From Desulfobacteraceae bacterium (lineage in GTDB: Bacteria; Desulfobacterota; Desulfobacteria; Desulfobacterales; Desulfobacteraceae): 64,000 nt of DNA. Location: the NCBI GenBank assembly GCA_016743945.1, contig JADGFI010000001.1, positions 335,901 to 399,900 on the forward strand. The letters run 5' to 3'. This document shows positions 53,984 to 62,655 of the stretch, piece after piece (position 1 is the first letter of the stretch; each line of letters opens with the position of its first letter). The position numbers were made by a program, and so were the translations under genes. The notes beneath the pieces were generated by a model. It made no database searches. It was given only the letters and a program-made list of their open reading frames with translations, and had not been told where the DNA came from.

Positions 53984-55640
53984 AATAACCAAATATATTT
54001 TTCCTGCGCCTGGGGCCTTGGGTCAAAAAAACGGTATACGCCTGATTTTGATGCTATTGGCCCTTATGTTGCTGGTTCTGGCCGGCTGCGGCAAGGGCCT
54101 TCCCGATGATGTTAAAAAAAAAGCCAAGGCCGTTCCCGATGCCATTGAATCGGCCCAAAAGGATATCAAACAAACCCACAAACAATTTGTAAGCCTTAAA
54201 AAATCAGCAAAATTTAAACCCGTTGCCGTCTATGCTCAAAAAGAAGACTGGGACCAGCTGTTTACCCGAGCAAACCAGGAACTCGCCCGGGCAAGTGACC
54301 TCAACAAAAACGAACTGATCCCCCTGGTGAAAAAAAACAAACCCGAATCTGCTCCAAAGGTTTTGACCCAGACAAACCGGATCAACAAGGTTATCCAGGA
54401 GGCCAGGCAGCAGGCCAAGGTCCCCATCAACCGATTCCTGAGAATCAGGGAGGCCATGGACAATACCGATGATATCCAGGCAAAAGCTAAATCCATTGGC
54501 AAAAAAATAACCACCCGGGTAACGGGTCTGGAACAAGGATCCGTTGCCGCGGCCCGGGACAAGTTCCCTGATTCTGTGGGCGCTATTGATGCCCGGTTTG
54601 CCCCTTTTCTAAAGATCCGACAGGACACAAAAAATCGCCTGACCGTCATGGATAAAGAGTATGCCGCTTACAGATCCAAGGGAGAACCCGACTTTGCCTC
54701 TTTCATCGACACTGCCGATGCCCTCACCCAGGACTTTAAAACCCTTGAACAAACCCGGGCGGTTTTTGAGCGGGAGCTGGACCAGCTTTATGCGAGCTAT
54801 ACAAAGGTTCTCCAGGATATGAAGACTGATTTCTATGTCATCATAAAGAGGGAATCCTGGGACGAAAACTCCGATTATTATGCTCCCAAATTTGCCACTT
54901 TTCAGCGCAAGGTAACCCCATCGGTATATGATGCTTTGGTTGAAAATGACCAGGAAATCATTGCCTCCCTGTCTCCGGGATTCGGTGGAATCAGCTTTTC
55001 CAACAAGATCGGCAACACCTGGAAGCAGTTGAATATCAACCCTACGGAGCAATGGCCTGCACGAAATCACAACGCCGCCTCCTTCTGGATTGAAAATGAC
55101 AAAGCTTTCTATTATCACAAGTATTTAAAGGAAGAAAACGGAGAGACAAGTGAAACAGATTGGGTCAAGGTGGATCCTTCATTTTATGAACAAAACCTGG
55201 AATTTCTTGGCATGGCGATCCTGTCAAAACCCTATGGGGTATTTGAACAGGATCGCATTACCCAGGCCACCCCGCCGGGTATGGCCTATGTGGGCAATGA
55301 CAAGTATGGTGAGTGGAAAAAAGATAACACGGGGAACAGTTTCTGGTCCTGGTACGGTAAGTATGCTTTATTCTCCCATCTTTTCTTTTTCCCCTCCTCC
55401 TCTTTTGGTTATGGGGGGTGGAATAGCTGGAACAATGGCTACCGGAACCAGCAGCCCTATTTTGGGAAAACCCAAAACGGAAACCAAAGATATGGCACCC
55501 GGGGCAACTTTGTAAAACAATCCCCCAAATACCAGAGCAGCAATTTTTCAAAAACAGGCGGTTTGAAATCCCAGTCCGCATCTGTCCGAGGCGGAGGTGC
55601 TAAACTTCGCGGTGGCGGACCCAAAGCCAAGGGCAAATAA
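53970..55640 (+). CDS. Lipoprotein with Gly/Asn-rich C-terminus, unknown
   Basis: 556 residues. The hydrophobic N-terminal segment (about 24-40) ends with lipobox L-A-G-C, so it should be a membrane-anchored lipoprotein. Residues 45-290 are helical and Lys/Gln-rich, likely coiled coil. A compact domain follows (about 300-440). The last 110 residues are low complexity, rich in Gly, Asn, Ser, Tyr and Lys (S-F-G-Y-G-G-W-N-S-W-N-N-G-Y, R-G-G-G-A-K), a sticky basic tail on the outside of the membrane. The family was not recognised. It overlaps the previous gene by 14 bases. Confidence 0.7.
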   Translation: MSSYKITKYIFPAPGALGQKNGIRLILMLLALMLLVLAGCGKGLPDDVKKKAKAVPDAIESAQKDIKQTHKQFVSLKKSAKFKPVAVYAQKEDWDQLFTRANQELARASDLNKNELIPLVKKNKPESAPKVLTQTNRINKVIQEARQQAKVPINRFLRIREAMDNTDDIQAKAKSIGKKITTRVTGLEQGSVAAARDKFPDSVGAIDARFAPFLKIRQDTKNRLTVMDKEYAAYRSKGEPDFASFIDTADALTQDFKTLEQTRAVFERELDQLYASYTKVLQDMKTDFYVIIKRESWDENSDYYAPKFATFQRKVTPSVYDALVENDQEIIASLSPGFGGISFSNKIGNTWKQLNINPTEQWPARNHNAASFWIENDKAFYYHKYLKEENGETSETDWVKVDPSFYEQNLEFLGMAILSKPYGVFEQDRITQATPPGMAYVGNDKYGEWKKDNTGNSFWSWYGKYALFSHLFFFPSSSFGYGGWNSWNNGYRNQQPYFGKTQNGNQRYGTRGNFVKQSPKYQSSNFSKTGGLKSQSASVRGGGAKLRGGGPKAKGK

Positions 55641-55657
55641 CTTTAAGGAGATTACAC

Positions 55658-56548
55658 ATGAATATCGGACCAATTCTCGCAGGTATCGGACAGGGATTTA
55701 TCTATGCTATTACCTGCATTTTCTTTATTTGGCTGGTCAAACAGGTGGATGACTGGAGAACCCGGGATTTTGATGATGACCGCCATATCGATGACGGCAA
55801 CCTGGCCGTGGGTCTGCGGCGGGCAGGACTTTATCTCGGCATTTCCATTGCCCTTTCAGGAGCTCTTTCGGGAACCTCGGGGGGCTTTTTTCTGGACCTG
55901 ATTCAGCTCGTTGTGGACGGACTTATTATTACAGGATTTCTTTTCACCTCCCGGTTCATAAATGATTTTGTCATGATGGGCCACCTGAACAATGATCTTG
56001 AATGCGTCAAGGAATTCACCCTGGCTGACGGACGAAAGATAACGGGGAATACAGCCCTGGGCGTGGTGGAAGCCAGTATGTACATTGCCACGGGATTTAT
56101 CCTCAAGGGGAGCCTCGCCGGCGGGGGCGGAACCTTTTTCCAATCCCTTGTCAGCGCGGTCCTCTTTTTTATCCTGGGGCAGATAGCCCTGCTGGCATTT
56201 GGGTTCGTCTATGAACTGATCACCCCCTTTAATGTCAGGCAAGAGATCAAACAAAATAATCTGGCAGCCGGCATCGGCCTGGGGGGAATTCTCATTGCCC
56301 TTGGCATCATCCTCATGGGAAGCATCTCCGGCCCCTTTACCGGATGGGGAAATGATCTGGCCGGTTTTGCAATTTACACAGCCTACGGCATGGTCATGCT
56401 CTTGATATTCAGAAGCGTTCTTGATCGGATTTTGTTGCCCACCACTTCCCTGGCCATAGAAATAAAAGAGGACCAGAATGTGGCGGCCCTCATCGTGGTG
56501 GAAAGTGCCATTGCAGCGGTTGCCGTGATCATTGCCTTTTCCATGTAG
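55658..56548 (+). CDS. DUF350 membrane protein (two-repeat)
   Basis: 296 residues with about eight membrane segments in two similar halves. Each half carries the DUF350-type pattern D-x-x-x-A-V/G-L-R-x-A-G-L-Y-L-G or N-L-A-A-G-I-G-L-G-G-I. E. coli YjfL is a single-repeat relative. The function is unknown; it is linked in many genomes to DUF4178 and aminopropyltransferase-like genes. AAGGAG lies before the ATG. Confidence 0.82.
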   Translation: MNIGPILAGIGQGFIYAITCIFFIWLVKQVDDWRTRDFDDDRHIDDGNLAVGLRRAGLYLGISIALSGALSGTSGGFFLDLIQLVVDGLIITGFLFTSRFINDFVMMGHLNNDLECVKEFTLADGRKITGNTALGVVEASMYIATGFILKGSLAGGGGTFFQSLVSAVLFFILGQIALLAFGFVYELITPFNVRQEIKQNNLAAGIGLGGILIALGIILMGSISGPFTGWGNDLAGFAIYTAYGMVMLLIFRSVLDRILLPTTSLAIEIKEDQNVAALIVVESAIAAVAVIIAFSM

Positions 56549-56564
56549 CGGCGCTTGAAGAACG

Positions 56565-58331
56565 ATGACAAGCAAGTCCATGGAACCAGAACAAAAAAGT
56601 TTTAATTTTGCCTCGCTGTTGCTCTGCGCCTGCATGTTTGCCAGCGGGGCCTGCGGCATCATCCTTGAGTATATCCAGGCAAGCCTTGCCTCCATGATCC
56701 TTGGCAACGCCTTTGAGCAATGGGCCATGGTCATCGGACTCATGATGTTCTGGATGGGATTTGGCAGCCTGATCCAGGCCAGGATTAAAAAACCCTATCT
56801 GATTTATGCCTTTATCGGCATTGAGATTGCCCTGGCGCTTTCCGGTGGGTTTTCCCCCACCCTCACCTATCTGTCCTATGGATATACAGCCCATTACAGC
56901 CTGGTCCTCTACTTTTTTGTCAGTCTCATCGGCATCCTGATCGGTCTTGAAATCCCGGTGATTATCCGGATCAATAACGACTATAGCAGTGAGCTGTCTA
57001 CAAATTTGGGAAATATTTTGTCCGCCGACTACATCGGCAGCCTCATCGGATCTTTGATATATGTATTTGTGCTCCTGCGGTATACCCCCATTACCGAGGC
57101 CGCTTTTTTAACAGCTGGTATGAATTTTTTCCTGGCCCTGGTCACCTTTGTCTATTTTACCCAAAAAAAACTTATCCCCAGGAGTGTTGTCCTTTCCCTT
57201 ATCATGGGGCTCACTTTGTTCACCCTTGTGTACGGATATTTGAACAACCGGGACTGGCAGGTCAAAATAGAACAACCCCTCTACGATGATCCCATTGTCT
57301 ATAGCCGGGCCAGCCAATACCAGCACATTGTCATCACCCACTACAAGCCCTTTGATGAAATCCGTCTTTTTTTAAACGGCAACCTCCAATTATGTAGCAC
57401 CGACGAAGTCCGATACCACGAACCCCTGGTTCACCCGATCATGGCCCTGGCCAAGGTAAAAGGTAGGGTCCTCATTCTGGGAGGCGGAGACGGTTGCGCC
57501 CTGCGGGAAGTTCTAAAATACGAAGAGGTCAAAGAAGTCATGCTGGTGGATCTGGATCCGGCCATGACAACCCTTGCCACCACCCATCCTCTTTTGGTCC
57601 GGATTAATCAGAATGCCTTTAAAAATGCCAGGAATACGATTTTACCGGCAACCGGCGTAACCCCGGGCCCGGACCGGCAGCTTTATATGAACACAACCGA
57701 AAACCGACGCCCTTCTCCCATCCCATCAGACCCGGCAATCCCTGGCCAGGCACCAGATCAAACATTTGGTCAAACATTTGGTACCCAGACCGGTTCCAGT
57801 CGGCACCTGGCCGATGTAAAGGTTATGAATATTGATGCAGACAAGTTTTTGGAACAAATCCCGGGATTTTGGGATATCATCATCGTGGACATGCCCGATC
57901 CTTCCACCCCGGAGCTTACCAAGCTCTATTCCCGGGAATTTTATAAAAAGATAAAACAGCATTTGTCCCAAAACGGACTTATGGTGGTCCAGTCCACCTC
58001 CCCCTACCTGGCAAAGGAAAGTTTTTTGTGCATCGGCCGAACCATTGAAAACGCTGGCTTCACCATTCTTCCCTTCCATGAAAATGTGCCCAGCTTTGGC
58101 GATTGGGGCTGGCACCTGGCCTGGCACCCCGGGGTCCAAAAGAACAAAATCATGGACCGGATCAAAACCATTGAATTTTCCGTTAAGACCCGATTTTTAA
58201 CCCCGGAACTGTTCAAAAGTGAGTTAGCTTTTGGCAAGGGGCTGCTGGAAACAGATAAACGAGAGATCAACACCATCCTCTACCCTGTGCTGCTTACCAT
58301 TTACAATCATGAATCCTGGCTGCTGGAATAA
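56565..58331 (+). CDS. Membrane-bound spermidine-synthase-like protein
   Basis: 588 residues. About seven membrane helices occupy residues 14-230. The cytoplasmic part is an aminopropyltransferase-like Rossmann domain with S-Q-Y-Q-H-I, L-F-L-N-G-N-L-Q-L, the nucleotide loop L-I-L-G-G-G-D-G-C-A-L-R-E and D-M-P-D-P-S-T-P. An insert of about 60 residues (about 355-415), Pro/Thr rich with a doubled T-F-G-Q-T-F-G, splits the domain and is absent from ordinary spermidine synthases. The acceptor is unknown; it may make or attach a polyamine at the membrane. Last gene of the operon. Confidence 0.85.
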   Translation: MTSKSMEPEQKSFNFASLLLCACMFASGACGIILEYIQASLASMILGNAFEQWAMVIGLMMFWMGFGSLIQARIKKPYLIYAFIGIEIALALSGGFSPTLTYLSYGYTAHYSLVLYFFVSLIGILIGLEIPVIIRINNDYSSELSTNLGNILSADYIGSLIGSLIYVFVLLRYTPITEAAFLTAGMNFFLALVTFVYFTQKKLIPRSVVLSLIMGLTLFTLVYGYLNNRDWQVKIEQPLYDDPIVYSRASQYQHIVITHYKPFDEIRLFLNGNLQLCSTDEVRYHEPLVHPIMALAKVKGRVLILGGGDGCALREVLKYEEVKEVMLVDLDPAMTTLATTHPLLVRINQNAFKNARNTILPATGVTPGPDRQLYMNTTENRRPSPIPSDPAIPGQAPDQTFGQTFGTQTGSSRHLADVKVMNIDADKFLEQIPGFWDIIIVDMPDPSTPELTKLYSREFYKKIKQHLSQNGLMVVQSTSPYLAKESFLCIGRTIENAGFTILPFHENVPSFGDWGWHLAWHPGVQKNKIMDRIKTIEFSVKTRFLTPELFKSELAFGKGLLETDKREINTILYPVLLTIYNHESWLLE

Positions 58332-58802
58332 GCAGGATTGTCCCCACTGTAAACGTCAGGCAGCAGGGATTGCTTGAATCTCCTCTATTTTGACGCGGGT
58401 TTATTGGGCGTGCAATAAAAAAAATGCGTCGCTATTTTTTTATTGCGCATGGATTTTATGGCAATAACCTGGGGATAATTTCTTATCCCTTTTAAACCAA
58501 GGGACTTTGGGTCATGGGATTCAAATGGGTCTCCTCCCTGGAAAATCATATGGGGATTTGGTTATCCTTTTGGAAAGGGTTATTTGAGAAATTATTTTCA
58601 AAAGATAACAACTTGAAATTATAAAATATTCTGCTAAAATAGAACTCAATAGTTCCTCCCTTCGTCCTTAATGGCATGGTTATCGCAAAACAATAAAAGC
58701 TAAGATTTTGAGAAAAAATAGTTCGGGCGATAACCTGTTGATATATATGTTTTTTTGTTTGAGCTGACTTTTTTAAATGGTTCCACTAAGAGGAGAAAAA
58801 AT
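58332..58802. other. 471-base gap before the molybdoenzyme operon
   Basis: AT-rich with no ORF supported. It holds the hairpin at 58412-58446 and several short T-runs. I looked for a molybdenum-cofactor riboswitch and a cobalamin riboswitch and saw neither. Confidence 0.5.
58412..58446. terminator. Bidirectional terminator-like hairpin
   Basis: GCAATAAAAAAA (58412-58423) and TTTTTTTATTGC (58435-58446) form a perfect 12-base stem around an 11-base loop. It lies 81 bases after the TelA operon and could end its transcript, though the stem is almost all A/T. Confidence 0.4.
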
Positions 58803-60893
58803 ATGGCAAAGAGTTCTGTCTACAGCGTTTGTGGCATGTGCACTGTACGTTGTCCCATCAAAGTGCAGGTTGAAAATGGCCAGGTATCCTTTATTGAAGG
58901 GAATCCCCATGTGCCTGCCATGAAGGGGGCTGTTTGTCCCCGGGGTGCAGCAGGAATCGCCTTGGTCAATGATAATGAACGACCCCAGACGCCGTTGATC
59001 CGTGAGGGTGAGCGGGGTGAAGGGAAGTGGCGGAAGGCATCCTGGGATGAGGCCTTTGATTATATGGCGGACAAATTGGGCCAGGTCAAAGAAAAATATG
59101 GTGCAAAAGCCATTGCGTTTACGGATCGGGGCGGGCCATTTAGGGATCTTCACCGGGCATTCCTTCGGGGAATTGGAACCCCCAATTATAATAATCATGA
59201 CTCTTCCTGCGCCAGAAATGTTCAGCATGCGGCCCTGTCCCTTACCGGGATGGGACGAAAAGCCGTTGCTTATGATTTTAAGAATGCCAAGCATGTCGTC
59301 CTTCAGCTGCGAAATATTTTTGAGGCGGTCAATGTCCAGGAGGTCAACAATCTAATGGATGCCATGGAAGACGGCTGTCAGTTGACCGTTATTGATATCC
59401 GTGCCAATGTATCTGCTTCAAAGGCCAATACCTTTTTAAAAATTCGCCCGGGAACCGATTATGCCTTCAACCTGGCTGTCATCCATGAGATACTCAACAA
59501 GCGCCTCTATGACCAGCCTTTCAAAGATCGCTATATTGACGGGGTAAGAGAGCTTGAGCAGTTTGTGGCCCCGTATACCCCGGAATGGGCTGAAACAGAA
59601 ACCGGGATTTCGGCGGGTCAATTGCGTCGGTTTGTCAAGGCGCTTGCAGCCGCCGCACCTTCGGTGATCTGGCATCCGGGATGGATGGCCGCCAGATACA
59701 CAGATTCTTTTTATGTTTGTCGTACCATCTACATCATCAACGCCCTGATGGGTTCCTATGGTGCCAAGGGCGGGCTTCCCTTTGTCAGCAAACCAGGGGA
59801 TGTCGGCCGTGCGGGACTCAAGTCCTTCATGGATCTTTATCCCAAACCCGAAGAAAAGCGTGCCGACGGGGTTGGCTGGAAGTATAAGCATTTTGAAGAG
59901 GGCCCGGGGTTGGCCCATTTGCTGTATCAGGCAATGGAAACAGATGATCCCTATCAGATTAAAGCCTATGTTGCCTACCGTCATGATCCCCTCATGGGAT
60001 ATCCTGAGCCGGAACGGTTGAAAAAAATGTGGGAAAAACTGGATCTTCTGGTTTCTGTGACCTTTAGTTGGTCTGATACGGCATGGTATTCCGATGTGGT
60101 GCTTCCGCTTTCCACCTATTTGGAACGGGAAAGTATTGTCGCCACCAAGAACGCCCTGAAACCCCAGTTTTTTGTTCGCCACAGGGCCGTTGAACCCTGC
60201 TATGACAGCAAATCCGACTGGGAAATTGTCAGTGGTCTGGCCAAACGCATGGGCCTGCCGGAACTGGCCTTTGAAACCCGGGAGGATGTCTGGAACTTTC
60301 AGCTTGAAGGCACAGGGGTTTGTATTGAGGACTTTGATGCAAAAGGAATGGTTTCCCTGGCAGACAAGCCTATCTATAAGGCGTTTGATTCCTATAAATT
60401 TAAAACGCCCAGCGGAAAAATTGAAATTATCTCCAAAAAACTGGAAGAGAACGGCATTGCTTCTCTCAAACCCTATGAGTCCCCCAAAAAACCCAAACAA
60501 GGAGAGTTCAGGCTTACCTTTGGTCGCTGCGCCCTGCACACCCAGGGTCATACGGCGAACAACCCCATGCTGGCCGAGCAGATGTCTGAAAATGTTCTCT
60601 GGATCAATACCAAGGAAGCGCAAAAATTGGGGATTTCCCACGGAGAACGTGTGGCGGTCAGCCAAAACGGGTATACCGAAACTATTTTAGCCAATGTCAC
60701 CGATGTCATCCACGAGGATGCGGTATTTGTCATCCATGGGTTTGGTCATCGGTTGAAACCCGAGAGCCGTGCCTATGGTAAGGGGTTGGCTGATCAAAAC
60801 TTCATGTCAGGCGGTATGGAAGTCTGGGACCAGGCCGGAGGCGCCATTGCCTACCAGGAGCATTTTGTGAGGGTGTCAAAGATTGCTAAGTAA
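58803..60893 (+). CDS. Molybdopterin oxidoreductase, PhsA/PsrA-like
   Basis: 696 residues from ATG 58803, after AAGAGGAGAAAAAAT. The N-terminal 4Fe-4S motif C10-x2-C13-x3-C17-x27-C45 is complete. The metal ligand is probably C136 in H-D-S-S-C-A-R-N, so it is not a selenoprotein. C-terminal guanine-dinucleotide blocks follow (H-T-Q-G-H-T-A-N-N, W-I-N-T-K-E-A). No twin-arginine signal is present, so it should be cytoplasmic, unlike PhsA. The closest functional guess is thiosulfate/polysulfide reductase or a formate-dehydrogenase relative; the substrate is open. It heads a four-gene operon with electron-transfer partners. Confidence 0.85.
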   Translation: MAKSSVYSVCGMCTVRCPIKVQVENGQVSFIEGNPHVPAMKGAVCPRGAAGIALVNDNERPQTPLIREGERGEGKWRKASWDEAFDYMADKLGQVKEKYGAKAIAFTDRGGPFRDLHRAFLRGIGTPNYNNHDSSCARNVQHAALSLTGMGRKAVAYDFKNAKHVVLQLRNIFEAVNVQEVNNLMDAMEDGCQLTVIDIRANVSASKANTFLKIRPGTDYAFNLAVIHEILNKRLYDQPFKDRYIDGVRELEQFVAPYTPEWAETETGISAGQLRRFVKALAAAAPSVIWHPGWMAARYTDSFYVCRTIYIINALMGSYGAKGGLPFVSKPGDVGRAGLKSFMDLYPKPEEKRADGVGWKYKHFEEGPGLAHLLYQAMETDDPYQIKAYVAYRHDPLMGYPEPERLKKMWEKLDLLVSVTFSWSDTAWYSDVVLPLSTYLERESIVATKNALKPQFFVRHRAVEPCYDSKSDWEIVSGLAKRMGLPELAFETREDVWNFQLEGTGVCIEDFDAKGMVSLADKPIYKAFDSYKFKTPSGKIEIISKKLEENGIASLKPYESPKKPKQGEFRLTFGRCALHTQGHTANNPMLAEQMSENVLWINTKEAQKLGISHGERVAVSQNGYTETILANVTDVIHEDAVFVIHGFGHRLKPESRAYGKGLADQNFMSGGMEVWDQAGGAIAYQEHFVRVSKIAK

Positions 60894-60964
60894 AAAAAAA
60901 CGGGTTTGTAGAGCCTGTGCATTTGGCAGTTATCACCAAGCGGTTACCCAAAAAAGAGGATGCC

Positions 60965-62020
60965 ATGTGCGAGAAATCAGCGCAACAGCCGTTTAAAATA
61001 ATACCCCTAGACCAGGCCGTGGGCATGACCCTTGCCCATGACATGACAGAGATTATACCCGGTAAATCCAAGGGGCCTGTTTTCCAAAAAGGGCACCAGG
61101 TGAAATCAGAGGATCTTTGTCGGTTGATGCGCATGGGTAAAAATAATCTTTATGTCCTTGATTTGAATGAAAATCAAGTCCATGAAAATGATGCGGTGAA
61201 CGAACTTGCCGCAGCACTTTCAGGGCCGGGGGTTATTTTTTCCGGCAGTCCCGGGGAGGGCAAGCTTGAATTAAAAGCCGCCTATCCCGGTCTTTTGAAG
61301 GTCAATGTGGATGCCCTTGTTGAGTTTAACATGATTGATGATGTCATGGCTGCCAGTGCCCATAACAATACCTGCGTCAATAAAAACAAGGGTATTGCGG
61401 CAACCCGGGCAATCCCTCTTGTCATTGAACGACAGGCACTGGAAAGGGCTGTGGACATTGCCAGGCAAGCCTATCCCATATTTTCCATAAAAATGTTTAA
61501 CCCCTTAAAGATTCGATTGATCATAACGGGCAATGAGGTTTACAACGGTCTTATTCAGGATCGGTTCCAGGCTATTGTGGAACGAAAGGTCACAGCCCTT
61601 GGTGCAACCCTGGAAGAGACGGTTATTCTGCCCGATGACAAACAAATGATCGCCCATCAGATCAGGGAATATCAGAAAAAAGAAACCGACCTTATTATCA
61701 CCACCGGCGGGATGTCCGTTGACCCCGATGATGTGACAAAGGCCGGGATTGAAGCGGCCGGGTTTGACCGGGTCCATTATTCGGCAGCTGTGCTTCCCGG
61801 AGCCATGTTTCTTCTGGGGTATAGTGAAAGTGCTGCTGTAATGGGTCTTCCAGCCTGTGGCCTTTACCATGAAACCACCATCTTTGACCTTATTTTGCCT
61901 AGGCTTATGGCGGGTGAAAAACCCGGGAAAAGAGATCTTGCAAAATTATGTCATGGGGGGTTGTGCCAAAATTGCACTCCCTGCAGATTCCCCGCCTGTC
62001 CCTTTGGAAAGTCAGGTTAG
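60965..62020 (+). CDS. MoeA-like molybdopterin-binding protein with Cys tail
   Basis: 351 residues from ATG 60965 (AGAGGATGCC before it). The MoaB/MoeA-type fold shows I-I-T-G-N-E-V-Y, T-G-G-M-S-V-D-P-D-D-V-T and P-G-A-M-F; the family binds molybdopterin for metal insertion. The last 25 residues hold five Cys (L-C-H-G-G-L-C-Q-N-C-T-P-C-R-F-P-A-C), a possible iron-sulfur or metal site not found in housekeeping MoeA. It probably serves the molybdoenzyme encoded 71 bases upstream. Confidence 0.82.
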   Translation: MCEKSAQQPFKIIPLDQAVGMTLAHDMTEIIPGKSKGPVFQKGHQVKSEDLCRLMRMGKNNLYVLDLNENQVHENDAVNELAAALSGPGVIFSGSPGEGKLELKAAYPGLLKVNVDALVEFNMIDDVMAASAHNNTCVNKNKGIAATRAIPLVIERQALERAVDIARQAYPIFSIKMFNPLKIRLIITGNEVYNGLIQDRFQAIVERKVTALGATLEETVILPDDKQMIAHQIREYQKKETDLIITTGGMSVDPDDVTKAGIEAAGFDRVHYSAAVLPGAMFLLGYSESAAVMGLPACGLYHETTIFDLILPRLMAGEKPGKRDLAKLCHGGLCQNCTPCRFPACPFGKSG

Positions 62021-62123
62021 GGGGGAAACAATGGGTTCCATTAATATACAACAACTAAACATATATTTTGATAACAACACTGCAAACCTTGTCCCCAATT
62101 ATATATAAATCCGGAGGTTTTGA

Positions 62124-62639
62124 ATGAGTAAATATTATCTGTTCCAAGACACAAAAAAATGTATTGGATGTCATACCTGTGAAATTTCGTGTAAATCCAA
62201 CAAAAATCTTCCCCCGGGTCCAAAGCCCTGCCAGGTGATTCAGGTGGGACCCAAGCTTATAGGAGATTTACCGAAAATATCCTTTATTTTCATGTCCTGT
62301 TTCCATTGTGAAAATCCATGGTGTGTCTCTGCCTGTCCCACCGGTGCCATGCAAAAGAGGGCTAAGGACGGTATTGTTTTCATTAATAAAGAGTTGTGTG
62401 TGGGGTGTAAAACATGTGTTTCTGCCTGTCCCTGGGGGGCTCCCCAGTGGAATCCAAATACGGGAAAAGTTGAAAAATGCGATTATTGCATGGACAGACT
62501 TGATGCGGGCCTGAAACCTGCCTGTGTCAGCACCTGCACCACCGGCTGTCTTGATTTTGGGACTGTGGAAGACACAACCCTGATTCGGCGGAAGCGTCAT
62601 GCAGCAGCAATGGCATCCTTTGAAAATAGTAATTCCTAG
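62124..62639 (+). CDS. 4Fe-4S ferredoxin subunit (DmsB/HybA-like)
   Basis: 171 residues with four cysteine clusters: C-I-G-C-H-T-C-E-I-S-C, C-F-H-C-E-N-P-W-C-V-S-A-C-P, C-V-G-C-K-T-C-V-S-A-C-P and C-D-Y-C with C-V-S-T-C. This is the layout of electron-transfer subunits of molybdoenzymes. It should pass electrons between the catalytic subunit and the flavoprotein encoded next. GGAGGTTTTGA lies before the ATG; no signal peptide. Confidence 0.92.
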   Translation: MSKYYLFQDTKKCIGCHTCEISCKSNKNLPPGPKPCQVIQVGPKLIGDLPKISFIFMSCFHCENPWCVSACPTGAMQKRAKDGIVFINKELCVGCKTCVSACPWGAPQWNPNTGKVEKCDYCMDRLDAGLKPACVSTCTTGCLDFGTVEDTTLIRRKRHAAAMASFENSNS

Positions 62640-62655
62640 GCGTTAAGGAGTGAAA

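Noticed and set aside
55856..56743. 295-codon minus-strand open frame
   Set aside because: Antisense to the DUF350 and spermidine-synthase-like genes; His/Gly/Lys-rich chance translation.
58332..58802. Molybdenum-cofactor riboswitch upstream of the molybdoenzyme
   Set aside because: No conserved stem arrangement was recognisable; only an A/T hairpin is present.
59436..60665. 409-codon minus-strand open frame
   Set aside because: Antisense to the molybdoenzyme gene; no family pattern and no ribosome binding site.
58803..60893. Selenocysteine in the molybdoenzyme
   Set aside because: The metal-ligand position reads TGC (Cys) and the frame has no internal TGA.
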